Shown here: piece by piece, positions 49,850 to 57,572 of the stretch | How positions within the stretch are numbered: the stretch's first letter is position 1 | How the letters are laid out: every line of letters begins with the position of its first letter | Assembly (NCBI GenBank): GCA_019119165.1 | Contig: DWXO01000021.1 | Coordinates: forward strand, 33,172-97,171 | Direction of reading: 5' to 3' | From: Candidatus Flavonifractor intestinigallinarum | Lineage (GTDB): Bacteria > Bacillota > Clostridia > Oscillospirales > Oscillospiraceae | DNA: 64,000 bases | Position numbers and translations under genes: made by a program | Notes under the pieces: model-generated | Databases searched by the model: none | Told to the model about the DNA's origin: nothing | What the model saw: only the letters and a program-made list of their open reading frames with translations

Positions 49850-51703
49850 ATGAGCGAACATATTCAGAAAAGCGATCATGCCGTCCGGCAGTCCCGCCGC
49901 GGCGGCAAGCGTCTGGCCACCGGACAGGCGGAGCGGGAGAGAAAGCGCCCGTCCACGCCCCAGGAGGCGCGGACGGAGCATGTATCCGCACCAACGGCAG
50001 TGAAGCCCCTGATCCCCGAGTGGGGAGAGGAGCCCGCCGGTCCGTCCCGGCGGACAGAGCCCCGGCGCCGGAGCCTGCGGCAGGCCGTGCAGTCCTGGCA
50101 GGACACGGAGGGGGAGATCAGCCCCGTGGTGACCGGCTGCCAGGCGCTGGCGGAAAAGGCCAAGAACACCCGCCGCCACTGGCGGCGTCTGGTACGGGAG
50201 AAAAAGGCAAAGCGATTCCCGGAGTCCGAGCGGCTCCCTGTGCAGCTGCTTCTGCTGGCCTGGGGAATGCTGCCCACTCTGGGGGGGCTGCTGGGCGAAC
50301 GGATCCGCGCCAGCCGGAAGCAGCGGCGTGAGCGGGTCTCCGCCCTGCGGGCCAAGCTGGGGCGCCGCTGGCGCTTCCACCCTGTGATGCTGCTGTGCGG
50401 CGGCTGTGTGGCGGCTGCCATCGGGCTGTTCTTCTCCGTCTACACCTTCGGGACGACGGTTTTGTACGACGGCGAGGTGATCGCCGCCGTGGGCTCCCAA
50501 TCCGCGGCGGAGGAGGCCGCGTCGGACCTGGAGGCGGTCACCGCCCGGACGCTGGGGGAGAACTACACCATCGACGACTCCCGGCTGCAGTATTCCTCCG
50601 GCCTGCTGCTGCGGCAGGACGTGGTGGACGAGACGACGCTGGAGGAGGACCTGTCCCAGCAGATCGGTCTGGTCACCCAGGCGTACAGCCTGTATGTGGA
50701 CGGCGAACTGGTGGGCGCGACCCCCTATGAGGGCGCGCTGGAGGAGCTGCTGAGCCAGCTCCAGAGCAGCACCGCGGACGAGAACACCATCTCCTGCGAA
50801 TTCGCGGAGGATGTGGAGATCAAGCAGGAGTATGTGCCCACGGACAAGGTGATGAACCTGGGGTATCTGGCGGAGCTGCTGTACAGCACGAAGACCGCCG
50901 AGACCACATACACCGTGAAGGCGGGCGACACCTGGTCCGAGATCGCGGAGGACCATGGAATGACCTCCAAAGAGCTGCTGGCGCTGAACCCCGGCTACAA
51001 CATCGACAAGATCCAGATCGGCGAAGTGCTGACGCTGTCGGAGGCCGTCCCCTATCTGACGGTGACGGTGAAGCAGCGGGAGCACTATCTGGAAGACGTC
51101 ATGTATGATGTGGAGTACACGGACTCCGCCTATCTGTACAAGGGCGACTATCAGGTGACTTCCCCCGGCGAGTACGGCGCCGCCGACGTGGTGGCCAATG
51201 TCACCTATGTCAACGGCGTGGAGACGGAGCGGACGATCCTCTCCTCCGTCACCCTGAAGGAGCCTGTGACGGAGCAGCGGCTCCAGGGCACGAAGGAGCG
51301 GCCCACCTGGCTGCCCACCGGCACGTTCCGGTGGCCCATCAGCGGCCGGATCACCTCCCGCTTCGGCGGCCGGTCCTCTCCCGGCGGCATCGGCTCCACC
51401 AACCACCAGGGCATCGACATTGCCGGACCGTACGGCACGCCGGTCTACGCGGCGGACGGCGGCACAGTCACCTACTCCGGCTGGATGGGCGGCTACGGCT
51501 ACCTGGTGGAGATCAACCACGGCAACGGCTATGTGACCCGGTACGGCCACAACAGCAGCCTGACGGTCTCCGTGGGCGACCACGTCTACAAGGGCCAGCA
51601 GATCGCGCGGGTGGGCTCCACCGGCAACTCCACCGGCAACCACTGCCACTTCGAGATCCGTTACAACGGCGTGGCCCGCAACCCGCTGAACTATCTTCCC
51701 TGA
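49850..51703 (+). CDS. Membrane-anchored LysM-G5-M23 peptidoglycan peptidase
   Basis: 617-residue cell-wall hydrolase, probably a DD-endopeptidase. An unusually long, basic cytoplasmic part (about 1-175, rich in Arg and Pro) precedes one membrane helix (FHPVMLLCGGCVAAAIGLFF, about 177-196). Outside are a helical region, a LysM domain (YTVKAGDTWSEIAEDHGMTS, about 352-397), a G5-like domain (about 400-483, with YLYKGDYQVTSPGEYG) and an M23 domain (about 500-617). The Zn ligands are in HQGIDIAG and HCHFEI, with GYGYLVEINHGNGY between. The organisation resembles sporulation or growth-linked peptidases of Clostridia. Confidence 0.9.
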   Translation: MSEHIQKSDHAVRQSRRGGKRLATGQAERERKRPSTPQEARTEHVSAPTAVKPLIPEWGEEPAGPSRRTEPRRRSLRQAVQSWQDTEGEISPVVTGCQALAEKAKNTRRHWRRLVREKKAKRFPESERLPVQLLLLAWGMLPTLGGLLGERIRASRKQRRERVSALRAKLGRRWRFHPVMLLCGGCVAAAIGLFFSVYTFGTTVLYDGEVIAAVGSQSAAEEAASDLEAVTARTLGENYTIDDSRLQYSSGLLLRQDVVDETTLEEDLSQQIGLVTQAYSLYVDGELVGATPYEGALEELLSQLQSSTADENTISCEFAEDVEIKQEYVPTDKVMNLGYLAELLYSTKTAETTYTVKAGDTWSEIAEDHGMTSKELLALNPGYNIDKIQIGEVLTLSEAVPYLTVTVKQREHYLEDVMYDVEYTDSAYLYKGDYQVTSPGEYGAADVVANVTYVNGVETERTILSSVTLKEPVTEQRLQGTKERPTWLPTGTFRWPISGRITSRFGGRSSPGGIGSTNHQGIDIAGPYGTPVYAADGGTVTYSGWMGGYGYLVEINHGNGYVTRYGHNSSLTVSVGDHVYKGQQIARVGSTGNSTGNHCHFEIRYNGVARNPLNYLP

Positions 51704-51713
51704 GCAGTATGAA

Positions 51714-51750
51714 CGAGCCCCCGGCTGAAAAGCCGGGGGCTCGTTTTGTT
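51714..51750 (+). terminator. Terminator between the M23 and LacI genes
   Basis: Perfect 13-bp stem (CGAGCCCCCGGCT with its complement), GAAA loop, TTTTGTT tail. Confidence 0.88.
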
Positions 51751-51765
51751 CGGATGCCGGGGCCG

Positions 51766-52800
51766 TCAGACCGCGGTCTTCTGCCGCGGGGGGCGGCAGG
51801 TGCTGCGCTCCACTAGCCGGGGGGCGATCAGTTTGTGGGTGAACTCTCCCGGCCCGCCGGAGTCGATCAGCTCCAGCAGCAGCCGCACGGCGCTCTCTGC
51901 CAGGGCTCCGGTGGGCTGGGCCAGGGTGCTGAGGCGGATTTTCGGCAGGGAGGCGTATTCGATATCGTCATAGCCCAGCAGGGAGATCCGGCCGGGAATG
52001 TCCAGCCCCAGCTCGTCCGCCGCCTGCAGGACGCCCAGGGCCATGGCGTCGGAGGGAGCGAAGACCGCCGTCTGCGGGAAGGGACGGGCGAACACCTGCC
52101 GGGCCAGCCGGTAGCCGTTGGCGGCGGAGGAGACGGTGCCGGGGTTGAAGACGGTCTCCACCTCCATGCCCCGCTCCCTGGCGATGGTGAGAAAGCCCTG
52201 GTGCCGGAGCGCATGGGTGACGCTGTCCCGCCGGGGGCCCAGATACAGCACCCGCCGGTGCCCCAGCCGGGAGAGGTATCCGGCCGCCATGGCGCCGCCC
52301 ACATAGTTGTCGGTGCTGACGGCGTTGATCCGCCGGAGCGTGGCGGCCGGGGACACATCCCCCAGCAGCACGGAGGGCGTCCCCCGGGCGTGGCGCCGCA
52401 GCAGGTCGGGCGCGGCGCTGCTGGCGCTGACCAGCAGGATGCCGTCCACCCGGTGGCTCACCAGAAAGTCGAACAGGGCGGCGGTCTCGCTGCCCCCCAC
52501 CCGGCCGCAGCACAGCATGATCTGGTAGTCCCGCTCCTGGGCGTAGCGCTCCAGGTGCAGCGCTATGGAGGCGTGGAAGGGGCCGGAGAGCTCCGGCAGG
52601 ATGACGCCCAGCACACGGGTCCGGCTGGAGACCAGGCTCCGGGCCAGCAGGTTGGAGCGGTAGCCCTGCTCCCGGCATACCTGGAGCACGCGCTCCCGGG
52701 TCTGGGGGTTGATCTCCGGCGCGTTGTTCAGCGCCCGGGAGACGGTGGTGACGGAGACCCCGGCCAGCCGGGCGATGTCCCTGATGGTCATGCGGGCCAT
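51766..52800 (-). CDS. LacI-family transcriptional regulator (first of a divergent pair)
   Basis: 344-residue repressor-type protein. The start at 52800 (MARMTIRD) follows AAGGAGGGC. It has an N-terminal LacI HTH (MTIRDIARLAGVSVTTVSRALN, in parts) and hinge helix (SNLLARSLVSSRTRVLGVILP), then a periplasmic-binding-like effector domain with VDGILLVSAS, TDNYVGGAMAAGYLSRLGHR (in parts), FAPSDAMALGVLQAADE and LLGYDDIEYASL. Effector and targets are unknown. Its promoter carries an extended -10 TATAAT (complement of 52842-52847). It is head-to-head with another LacI gene; no sugar transporter or glycosidase is near. Confidence 0.92.
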   Translation of the reverse strand: MARMTIRDIARLAGVSVTTVSRALNNAPEINPQTRERVLQVCREQGYRSNLLARSLVSSRTRVLGVILPELSGPFHASIALHLERYAQERDYQIMLCCGRVGGSETAALFDFLVSHRVDGILLVSASSAAPDLLRRHARGTPSVLLGDVSPAATLRRINAVSTDNYVGGAMAAGYLSRLGHRRVLYLGPRRDSVTHALRHQGFLTIARERGMEVETVFNPGTVSSAANGYRLARQVFARPFPQTAVFAPSDAMALGVLQAADELGLDIPGRISLLGYDDIEYASLPKIRLSTLAQPTGALAESAVRLLLELIDSGGPGEFTHKLIAPRLVERSTCRPPRQKTAV

Positions 52801-52924
52801 AAAAGCCCTCCTTCCGCTGTGCAACTTTTTTTCATGAGAGCATTATACCAGAATGCCGTTTCGGAAGATACTGGAGAAAATATATTAAAAACCCACAAAA
52901 ACATGGTAAAACGGACGAAGAAAC

Positions 52925-52954
52925 TTGACAGTTTCCCCGCCGGAATGGTATCTT
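52925..52954 (+). promoter_or_regulatory. Promoter of the second LacI gene
   Basis: Consensus TTGACA (52925-52930), 18-bp spacer, TATCTT (52949-52954) with an extended TG. Confidence 0.7.
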
Positions 52955-52964
52955 AAAGGTGCTA

Positions 52965-52980
52965 TTGGAAACGTTTGCAC
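52965..52980 (+). promoter_or_regulatory. LacI/CcpA-type operator (cre-like) downstream of the promoter
   Basis: TTGGAAACGTTTGCAC fits the catabolite-responsive element WTGNAANCGNWNNCAW at all but the last base and has the central CG dyad of LacI-family operators (GGAAACGTTTGC). It sits about 10 bp past the -10 box, in roadblock position, so autoregulation by the adjacent LacI protein or control by CcpA is likely. Confidence 0.75.
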
Positions 52981-52999
52981 AAATAGGGGGGAGAGCGGG

Positions 53000-54022
53000 A
53001 TGCGGCGGACGACCATCAAGGACGTGGCGGCGCTGGCCGGGGTCAGCCCGGCCACCGTGTCCCGGGCCCTGGACGACCGCCCGGAGATCAGCGCAGAGAC
53101 CAAGGAACGAGTCCGGGCCGCCTGCGCCCAGCTGGGATACGTGCCCAACGCCGCCGCCAGGGGGCTGACGGGGCAGGCCACACACACCCTGGGAGTGGTG
53201 GTGCCGGACGTGTCCAACCCCTACTTCACAGGCATCGCCACCGCCATTGAGGAGACGGCGGCGGAAAACGGGTACCGGGTGCTGCTGAGCAACTCCCTCC
53301 AGGAGGAGGGGCGGGAGCTTCGGGCCATCGAGAACTTTCTGGCCCGGCAGATCGACGGCGTGCTGATCTCGCCCCTGTCCCGGGAGAGCCAAGCCAAGCA
53401 CGCCGCCCTGCTGGAGGGCACTCCCTGCGTGTACCTGGGCGTGAACCACGGGGAGAAGTGCAGCTATGTGATGGCGGACAATGAGGCGGGGGCGGCCATC
53501 GCCGTCCGGTATCTGCTGGAGCTGGGCCACCGGGACCTGGTGTTCCTGGGCGGGCGCGCGGACTCTCTCACCCGTGTGCAGCGGGTGCGGGGCTTTCGCC
53601 GGGCACTGAGAGAGCGCGGGCTCTCCGGCCGGGTGCTGCCCGCCCCGCCGGACACCCGGGATCTGCGCCGGTGGGCCTATGAACAGGCGCTGGCACTGTT
53701 CGGGGAGCGGACGCTGCCCCACGCCGTGCTGGCGTTTTCAGACCTGACCGCCCTCAGGATTTTGGAGGCGGCGGAAGAGCGGGGGATCCGGGTGCCGGAG
53801 GATCTGTCTCTGGTGGGGTATGACAACGTCTCCTACGCCGCCATTCCCCGTATCCATCTGACCACTGTTTCGCAGCACAAATTTCAGCAGGGACGCATCG
53901 CCGTGGAGCGGCTGCTGCGCCAGATTCAGGGGGACCGGCGGCCGACGGCGGATCTGCTCCAGCCGGAGCTGGTGGTCCGCTCCACCTGCGCCCCCAGAAC
54001 AGAAGGAGGAACGAAGCTATGA
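53000..54022 (+). CDS. LacI-family transcriptional regulator (second of the pair)
   Basis: 340-residue regulator. The ATG at 53000 follows GGGGGGAGAG; the longer frame upstream covers the promoter and operator. HTH and hinge: TTIKDVAALAGVSPATVSRALDDRPEIS (in parts) and PNAAARGLTGQATHTLGVVVP. Effector domain: VDVSNPYFTGIATAIEET-type opening, QIDGVLISPLSRES, ADNEAGAAIAVRYLLELGHR (in parts), FSDLTALRILEAAEERG and LVGYDNVSYAAIPRIHLTTV. Its stop overlaps the start of the EEP-family enzyme (ATGA), so the two are coupled, which suggests that the enzyme is under this regulator. Confidence 0.92.
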   Translation: MRRTTIKDVAALAGVSPATVSRALDDRPEISAETKERVRAACAQLGYVPNAAARGLTGQATHTLGVVVPDVSNPYFTGIATAIEETAAENGYRVLLSNSLQEEGRELRAIENFLARQIDGVLISPLSRESQAKHAALLEGTPCVYLGVNHGEKCSYVMADNEAGAAIAVRYLLELGHRDLVFLGGRADSLTRVQRVRGFRRALRERGLSGRVLPAPPDTRDLRRWAYEQALALFGERTLPHAVLAFSDLTALRILEAAEERGIRVPEDLSLVGYDNVSYAAIPRIHLTTVSQHKFQQGRIAVERLLRQIQGDRRPTADLLQPELVVRSTCAPRTEGGTKL

Positions 54023-55068
54023 AGGGTATCCCCAACGCGGAGCGCCAGCGCCTGGGTGCGCTGCTGGACCACGAGACGCAGGAGACGGTGATGGCCATGA
54101 TCCCCCAGTTTTCGGAGACGGAGATCGGCGCGCCGGTGCCGGCACCGGCGGAGGTGCCGGAGGAGCTGGGCCTGCTGGTGTTCAACATGGAGCGGGGCGT
54201 CCATCTGGAGGAACTGGGCGACTTTCTTCGGGACTGCCCGGGCATCCGGCCCCTGGACGTGGTGCTGGCCAACGAGCTGGATGACGGCTGCGTCCGCTCC
54301 GGCGGCCGGAACACCGCCCGGGAGCTGGCGGAGCGGTTCGGCTGGAACTACGCCTACGGCCTGGAGTTCATCGAGCTGGTGAACGGGGAGGACCCCAAGG
54401 GCTTCCACGGGAATGCGGTGTTCTCCCGCTGGCCCATCCGGCGGGCGTGGACTGTGCGGCTGCCGGAGCAGTACAACTGGTACTTCGACCGCCAGCGCCG
54501 GATCGGCGGGCGGTGCGCGGTGCTGGCGGAGCTGGATGTGGGCGGCCGGCCCCTGGGCGTGGCCTCCATCCACCTGGAGAACCGCACCCACGGAGAGGGG
54601 CGGCGGCGCCAGCTGGAGACGGTGCTTCGTGCGGCGGAGGAGCTGCTTCCCGGCATCCCGGTGGTGCTGGGCGGAGATCTGAACACCAACACCTTTGACG
54701 GCCGGGACAAGGACGCCATCCAGGAGATCGCGGGGAGTCCGGCGCTTCAGCGCCGCTGCCTGGAGGATGTGGCGCAGTATGAGGGCGCCCTGACGGCAGC
54801 GGAGGCCATGGGCTACCGGGCAGTGCCGGAGACGCCCATCCTGACCCGGCGCAAGCCCCTGCCGGGCGGCGGATGCCTGGGCCTGCGGCTGGACTGGCTG
54901 CTGCTGCGGGGGATGACACCCACCAAGAGCCGCACCCTCTCCACCCGGACGGCGGACTGCGGCTTTGCCCGGCCGGACTCCGCCCTGGCCCGCTTTGCGG
55001 GGGAGGAGCTCTCGGACCACAACGCGGTGTGGGCCGCCTGCCGGATCGGGCTGGAGAGCGCGAACTGA
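54019..55068 (+). CDS. Endonuclease/exonuclease/phosphatase (EEP) family hydrolase
   Basis: 349-residue Mg2+-dependent phosphoesterase-fold protein with no signal peptide. EEP landmarks are LLVFNMERGV (Asn), VVLANELDDG (metal Glu), GNAVFSRWPI, ASIHLENRTHG (His), VVLGGDLNTNTFDG (catalytic Asp-x-Asn) and the terminal ELSDHNAVWA (Asp-His). The N-terminal 50 residues are not part of the core. The substrate could be a nucleic acid, phosphoinositide or other phosphodiester; context gives no answer except coupling to a LacI regulator. A terminator follows 15 bp later. Confidence 0.85.
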   Translation: MKGIPNAERQRLGALLDHETQETVMAMIPQFSETEIGAPVPAPAEVPEELGLLVFNMERGVHLEELGDFLRDCPGIRPLDVVLANELDDGCVRSGGRNTARELAERFGWNYAYGLEFIELVNGEDPKGFHGNAVFSRWPIRRAWTVRLPEQYNWYFDRQRRIGGRCAVLAELDVGGRPLGVASIHLENRTHGEGRRRQLETVLRAAEELLPGIPVVLGGDLNTNTFDGRDKDAIQEIAGSPALQRRCLEDVAQYEGALTAAEAMGYRAVPETPILTRRKPLPGGGCLGLRLDWLLLRGMTPTKSRTLSTRTADCGFARPDSALARFAGEELSDHNAVWAACRIGLESAN

Positions 55069-55459
55069 ATCGGCCCTTGGAGAGCGGCTGCCGCAGGCAG
55101 CCGCTTTTTTTGTCCCGCAGGCCGTGAAAAAGCCTGCGGCGGAAGGGCCATGCGCCCCGGACCTATATGGATAGAGGGTCGGGGCGGGACCGGAAATTTA
55201 CAATAATTGTGTTTTGTCTGACCGAATATGGGTATCCTATTGGACAGCGTGAGTTGTTATGATAAAAGGGCATAAAACTTCATGGGCAGTGGGTGCGCCG
55301 CGAAAATCGGCGCACCCGGCGGCGCATGAAGTTTTCGCGCATGCGGGCTGTCCCGGTCCGTGCGCTGAAATTTCGGGCCGCGCCGTGGTCGGCGGCACAC
55401 GGCCCTTTTGCGATGCGCCGGCGTCGCAAAACGAGAGAGAAAGAGAGAGGAATGCACCC
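55069..55459. repeat. Palindrome-dense region before the recombinase gene
   Basis: 391 bp. A terminator (GCGGCTGCC, GCA, complement, T7) is at 55084-55111. Further on are nested palindromes: AAAACTTCATG (55274-55284) and its complement (55325-55335) enclosing GGGTGCGCCG-CGAAAAT-CGGCGCACCC (55291-55317), then TTTTGCGA (55406-55413) with TCGCAAAA (55424-55431). No promoter is obvious, though the A+T-rich stretch 55196-55260 could hold one. The palindromes may be recombinase binding or regulatory sites. Confidence 0.6.
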
Positions 55460-56551
55460 ATGCCCAGAAAGACGATCCAGAAAAATCTTGCATACGACAC
55501 GGAGCGGCAGCTGTATTACGCGGTGTTCCGGCAGGACGGACGGCGCTATACCCGCACCTACCACACCAGGGAGGAGGCCCAGGCCGCGCTGGAGGGGAAC
55601 TCCTGTGCCAACCGGCGCCTGCCGGGGAAGAACTGCACCCTGGGGGAGTGGCTGACCTTCTGGCTGGAGGAGGTGGTGGCCCGGGACCGGGCGGAGAGCA
55701 CGCTGTACGCCTACCGCAACATGGCACGCTGTCATGTGCTGCCCGCCCTGGGAAGGGTCCCCCTGGCGGAGCTGACGCCCCTGCGTATCCAGGGTTATCT
55801 CTATGAGAAGATGAACCAGGGCCTGTCCCCCAACACGGTCATCAAGCACTATGTGATGCTGACCACGGCCCTGGGCATGGCGGTGCGGCTGGAGATCCTG
55901 GAACGCAGCCCCATGGACCGGGTGACGCCGCCCAAGAAGAAGGAGGCCCGCTTCAGCTTTTACTCCCCGGAGCAGCTGCAGCTGCTGTTCTCCGCCGTGT
56001 CCGGCACGATGATGGAGCTGCCGGTGAAGCTGGCGGCCTATCTGGGCCTGCGGCGCAGCGAGATCTGCGGCCTGCGGTGGGAGAATGTGGACCTGGAGGC
56101 GGGGCTGCTCTCCATCCGGGAGGTGCGCACAGAGGTGGGGGGCAACGTGGTGCTCAAGTCCCCCAAGACCCGCACCTCCGCCCGGCGGCTGGGCATCACC
56201 GGGCTGCAGGACCTGCAGCAGGTGCTGCGGCGGGCGTGGGAGAGGCGGCGCAGCGATGACCCAAAGGAGTGGGTGGTGCTGCGGCAGGACGGGACACCTC
56301 CCAAGCCGGACCAGCTGACCCGGGACCTGCTGACGGTGGTGCGGCGGCAGGGACTTCCCAAGATCTCCCTCCACGGCCTGCGGCACAGCTTCGCCTCCGT
56401 GGCCAACAGCCAGGGCGTGCCCATGTTCGATATCTCCCGCACCCTGGGGCACAGCTCCATGACCGTCACCAGCAACATCTACACCCACCTTTTTGACGAC
56501 ACGGAGGCCCAGGCCCTGGCCGCCGTGGCCAAGGCCATCGAAAAGGCCTGA
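55460..56551 (+). CDS. Solitary tyrosine recombinase (phage-integrase family)
   Basis: 363-residue site-specific recombinase of the Tn916/phage integrase type. N-terminal arm-binding region (about 1-60), SAM-like core-binding domain (about 65-165, LGEWLTFWLEEVVARDRAESTLYAYRNM in parts), and catalytic domain with the first Arg in LGLRRSEICGLRW, Lys in SPKTRTSARRL, HGLRHSFAS (His-x-x-Arg), LGHSSMTV and the nucleophile Tyr in SNIYTHLF. All catalytic residues are intact. The ATG at 55460 has AGAGAGG upstream. No excisionase, relaxase, phage or cargo gene is adjacent, so it is either a stranded remnant or a stand-alone recombinase. Confidence 0.9.
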   Translation: MPRKTIQKNLAYDTERQLYYAVFRQDGRRYTRTYHTREEAQAALEGNSCANRRLPGKNCTLGEWLTFWLEEVVARDRAESTLYAYRNMARCHVLPALGRVPLAELTPLRIQGYLYEKMNQGLSPNTVIKHYVMLTTALGMAVRLEILERSPMDRVTPPKKKEARFSFYSPEQLQLLFSAVSGTMMELPVKLAAYLGLRRSEICGLRWENVDLEAGLLSIREVRTEVGGNVVLKSPKTRTSARRLGITGLQDLQQVLRRAWERRRSDDPKEWVVLRQDGTPPKPDQLTRDLLTVVRRQGLPKISLHGLRHSFASVANSQGVPMFDISRTLGHSSMTVTSNIYTHLFDDTEAQALAAVAKAIEKA

Positions 56552-56666
56552 ATTTTACCGGGATTTTACAGCACCGCGCTTTTGGATTTTATCTGCCTCT
56601 GTCAATCTGATAAACGTGAAATGCCGCGCTCCGGCGGGGAGCGCGGGAAGAAGGAGCGTCATACCC

Positions 56667-57572
56667 ATGAAATTCGCCATTGTGGACCTGGGGTCCAACA
56701 CCATCCGCCTGTCCGTCTACAACACCCTGCCGGAGGGCGGATTCGACCTGCTGTTTTCCGAAAAGGAGATGGCAGGGCTGGTCAGCTACGTCCACGGAGG
56801 GGTGCTCTCTCCGGAGGGGATCCAGCGGGCCTGCGGGGCCATCCGGGACTTTCAGGCGCTGCTGCGGCAGTTTGACCTGGACGCCCCCCACGTGTTTGCC
56901 ACCGCCTCCCTGCGGAACATCCGCAACACCGAGGAGGCGGTGGAGCAGATCCGGGCGGCCACCGGCGTGGAGGTGGATGTGATCTCCGGTGAGCTGGAGG
57001 CCAGACTGGGCTATTACGGCGCCCGGACAGCCACGGACCTGCAGGACGGCGCCATGTTCGACATCGGCGGCGGCAGCGCGGAGGTCCTGGAGGTCCGGGC
57101 CGGGGAGGTCAAAAAGGCCCAGAGCCTGCCCATCGGGTCCCTGGAGCTGTTCAACCGCTGTGTGGACGGCCTGTGGCCCAAGAAAAAGGAGCTGGAGCGG
57201 ATCCGCGGCACCGTGGCCACGGCTCTGAAGGAGGCCCGGCTGCCGGCGCACCGGGCGGAACGGGTCTGCGGTGTGGGCGGCACGGCCCGGGCGGCGCTGA
57301 AAATCGCCAACGACTGGTATGAAAAGCCGGCGGGAAACCGCATCCTGACGCCGGCGGAGGTCCGCCGGCTGACAAAGCTGCTGCTGAAGCGGGACCACCA
57401 GGCGCGGAAGCTGATCCTGCGCCACTGCCCGGACCGGGTGCACACCATCCTGCCGGGCATCGTGCTGATGGATGCACTGACAGAGGCGCTGTGCGGGGGA
57501 GAGCTGTATATCAGTCCCTACGGCGTCAGGGAGGGATATCTGTGTCACAAGCTGCTGAACGCTGGGACCTGA
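56667..57572 (+). CDS. ppx: Exopolyphosphatase / (p)ppGpp phosphohydrolase family (Ppx/GppA)
   Basis: Releases phosphate from polyphosphate ends or hydrolyses pppGpp. It has 301 residues, the short two-domain form (ASKHA fold) without the C-terminal HD domain of E. coli Ppx. Motifs are AIVDLGSNTIRLSVY (phosphate 1, about 4-18), FATASLRNIRNTEE, MFDIGGGSAEVLEV (phosphate 2, about 132-145), VCGVGGTARA and PGIVLMDAL. The ATG at 56667 has AAGGAGCG upstream. Its end overlaps the start of ppk by 31 bp, so both enzymes of polyphosphate turnover are made from one message. Confidence 0.92.
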   Translation: MKFAIVDLGSNTIRLSVYNTLPEGGFDLLFSEKEMAGLVSYVHGGVLSPEGIQRACGAIRDFQALLRQFDLDAPHVFATASLRNIRNTEEAVEQIRAATGVEVDVISGELEARLGYYGARTATDLQDGAMFDIGGGSAEVLEVRAGEVKKAQSLPIGSLELFNRCVDGLWPKKKELERIRGTVATALKEARLPAHRAERVCGVGGTARAALKIANDWYEKPAGNRILTPAEVRRLTKLLLKRDHQARKLILRHCPDRVHTILPGIVLMDALTEALCGGELYISPYGVREGYLCHKLLNAGT

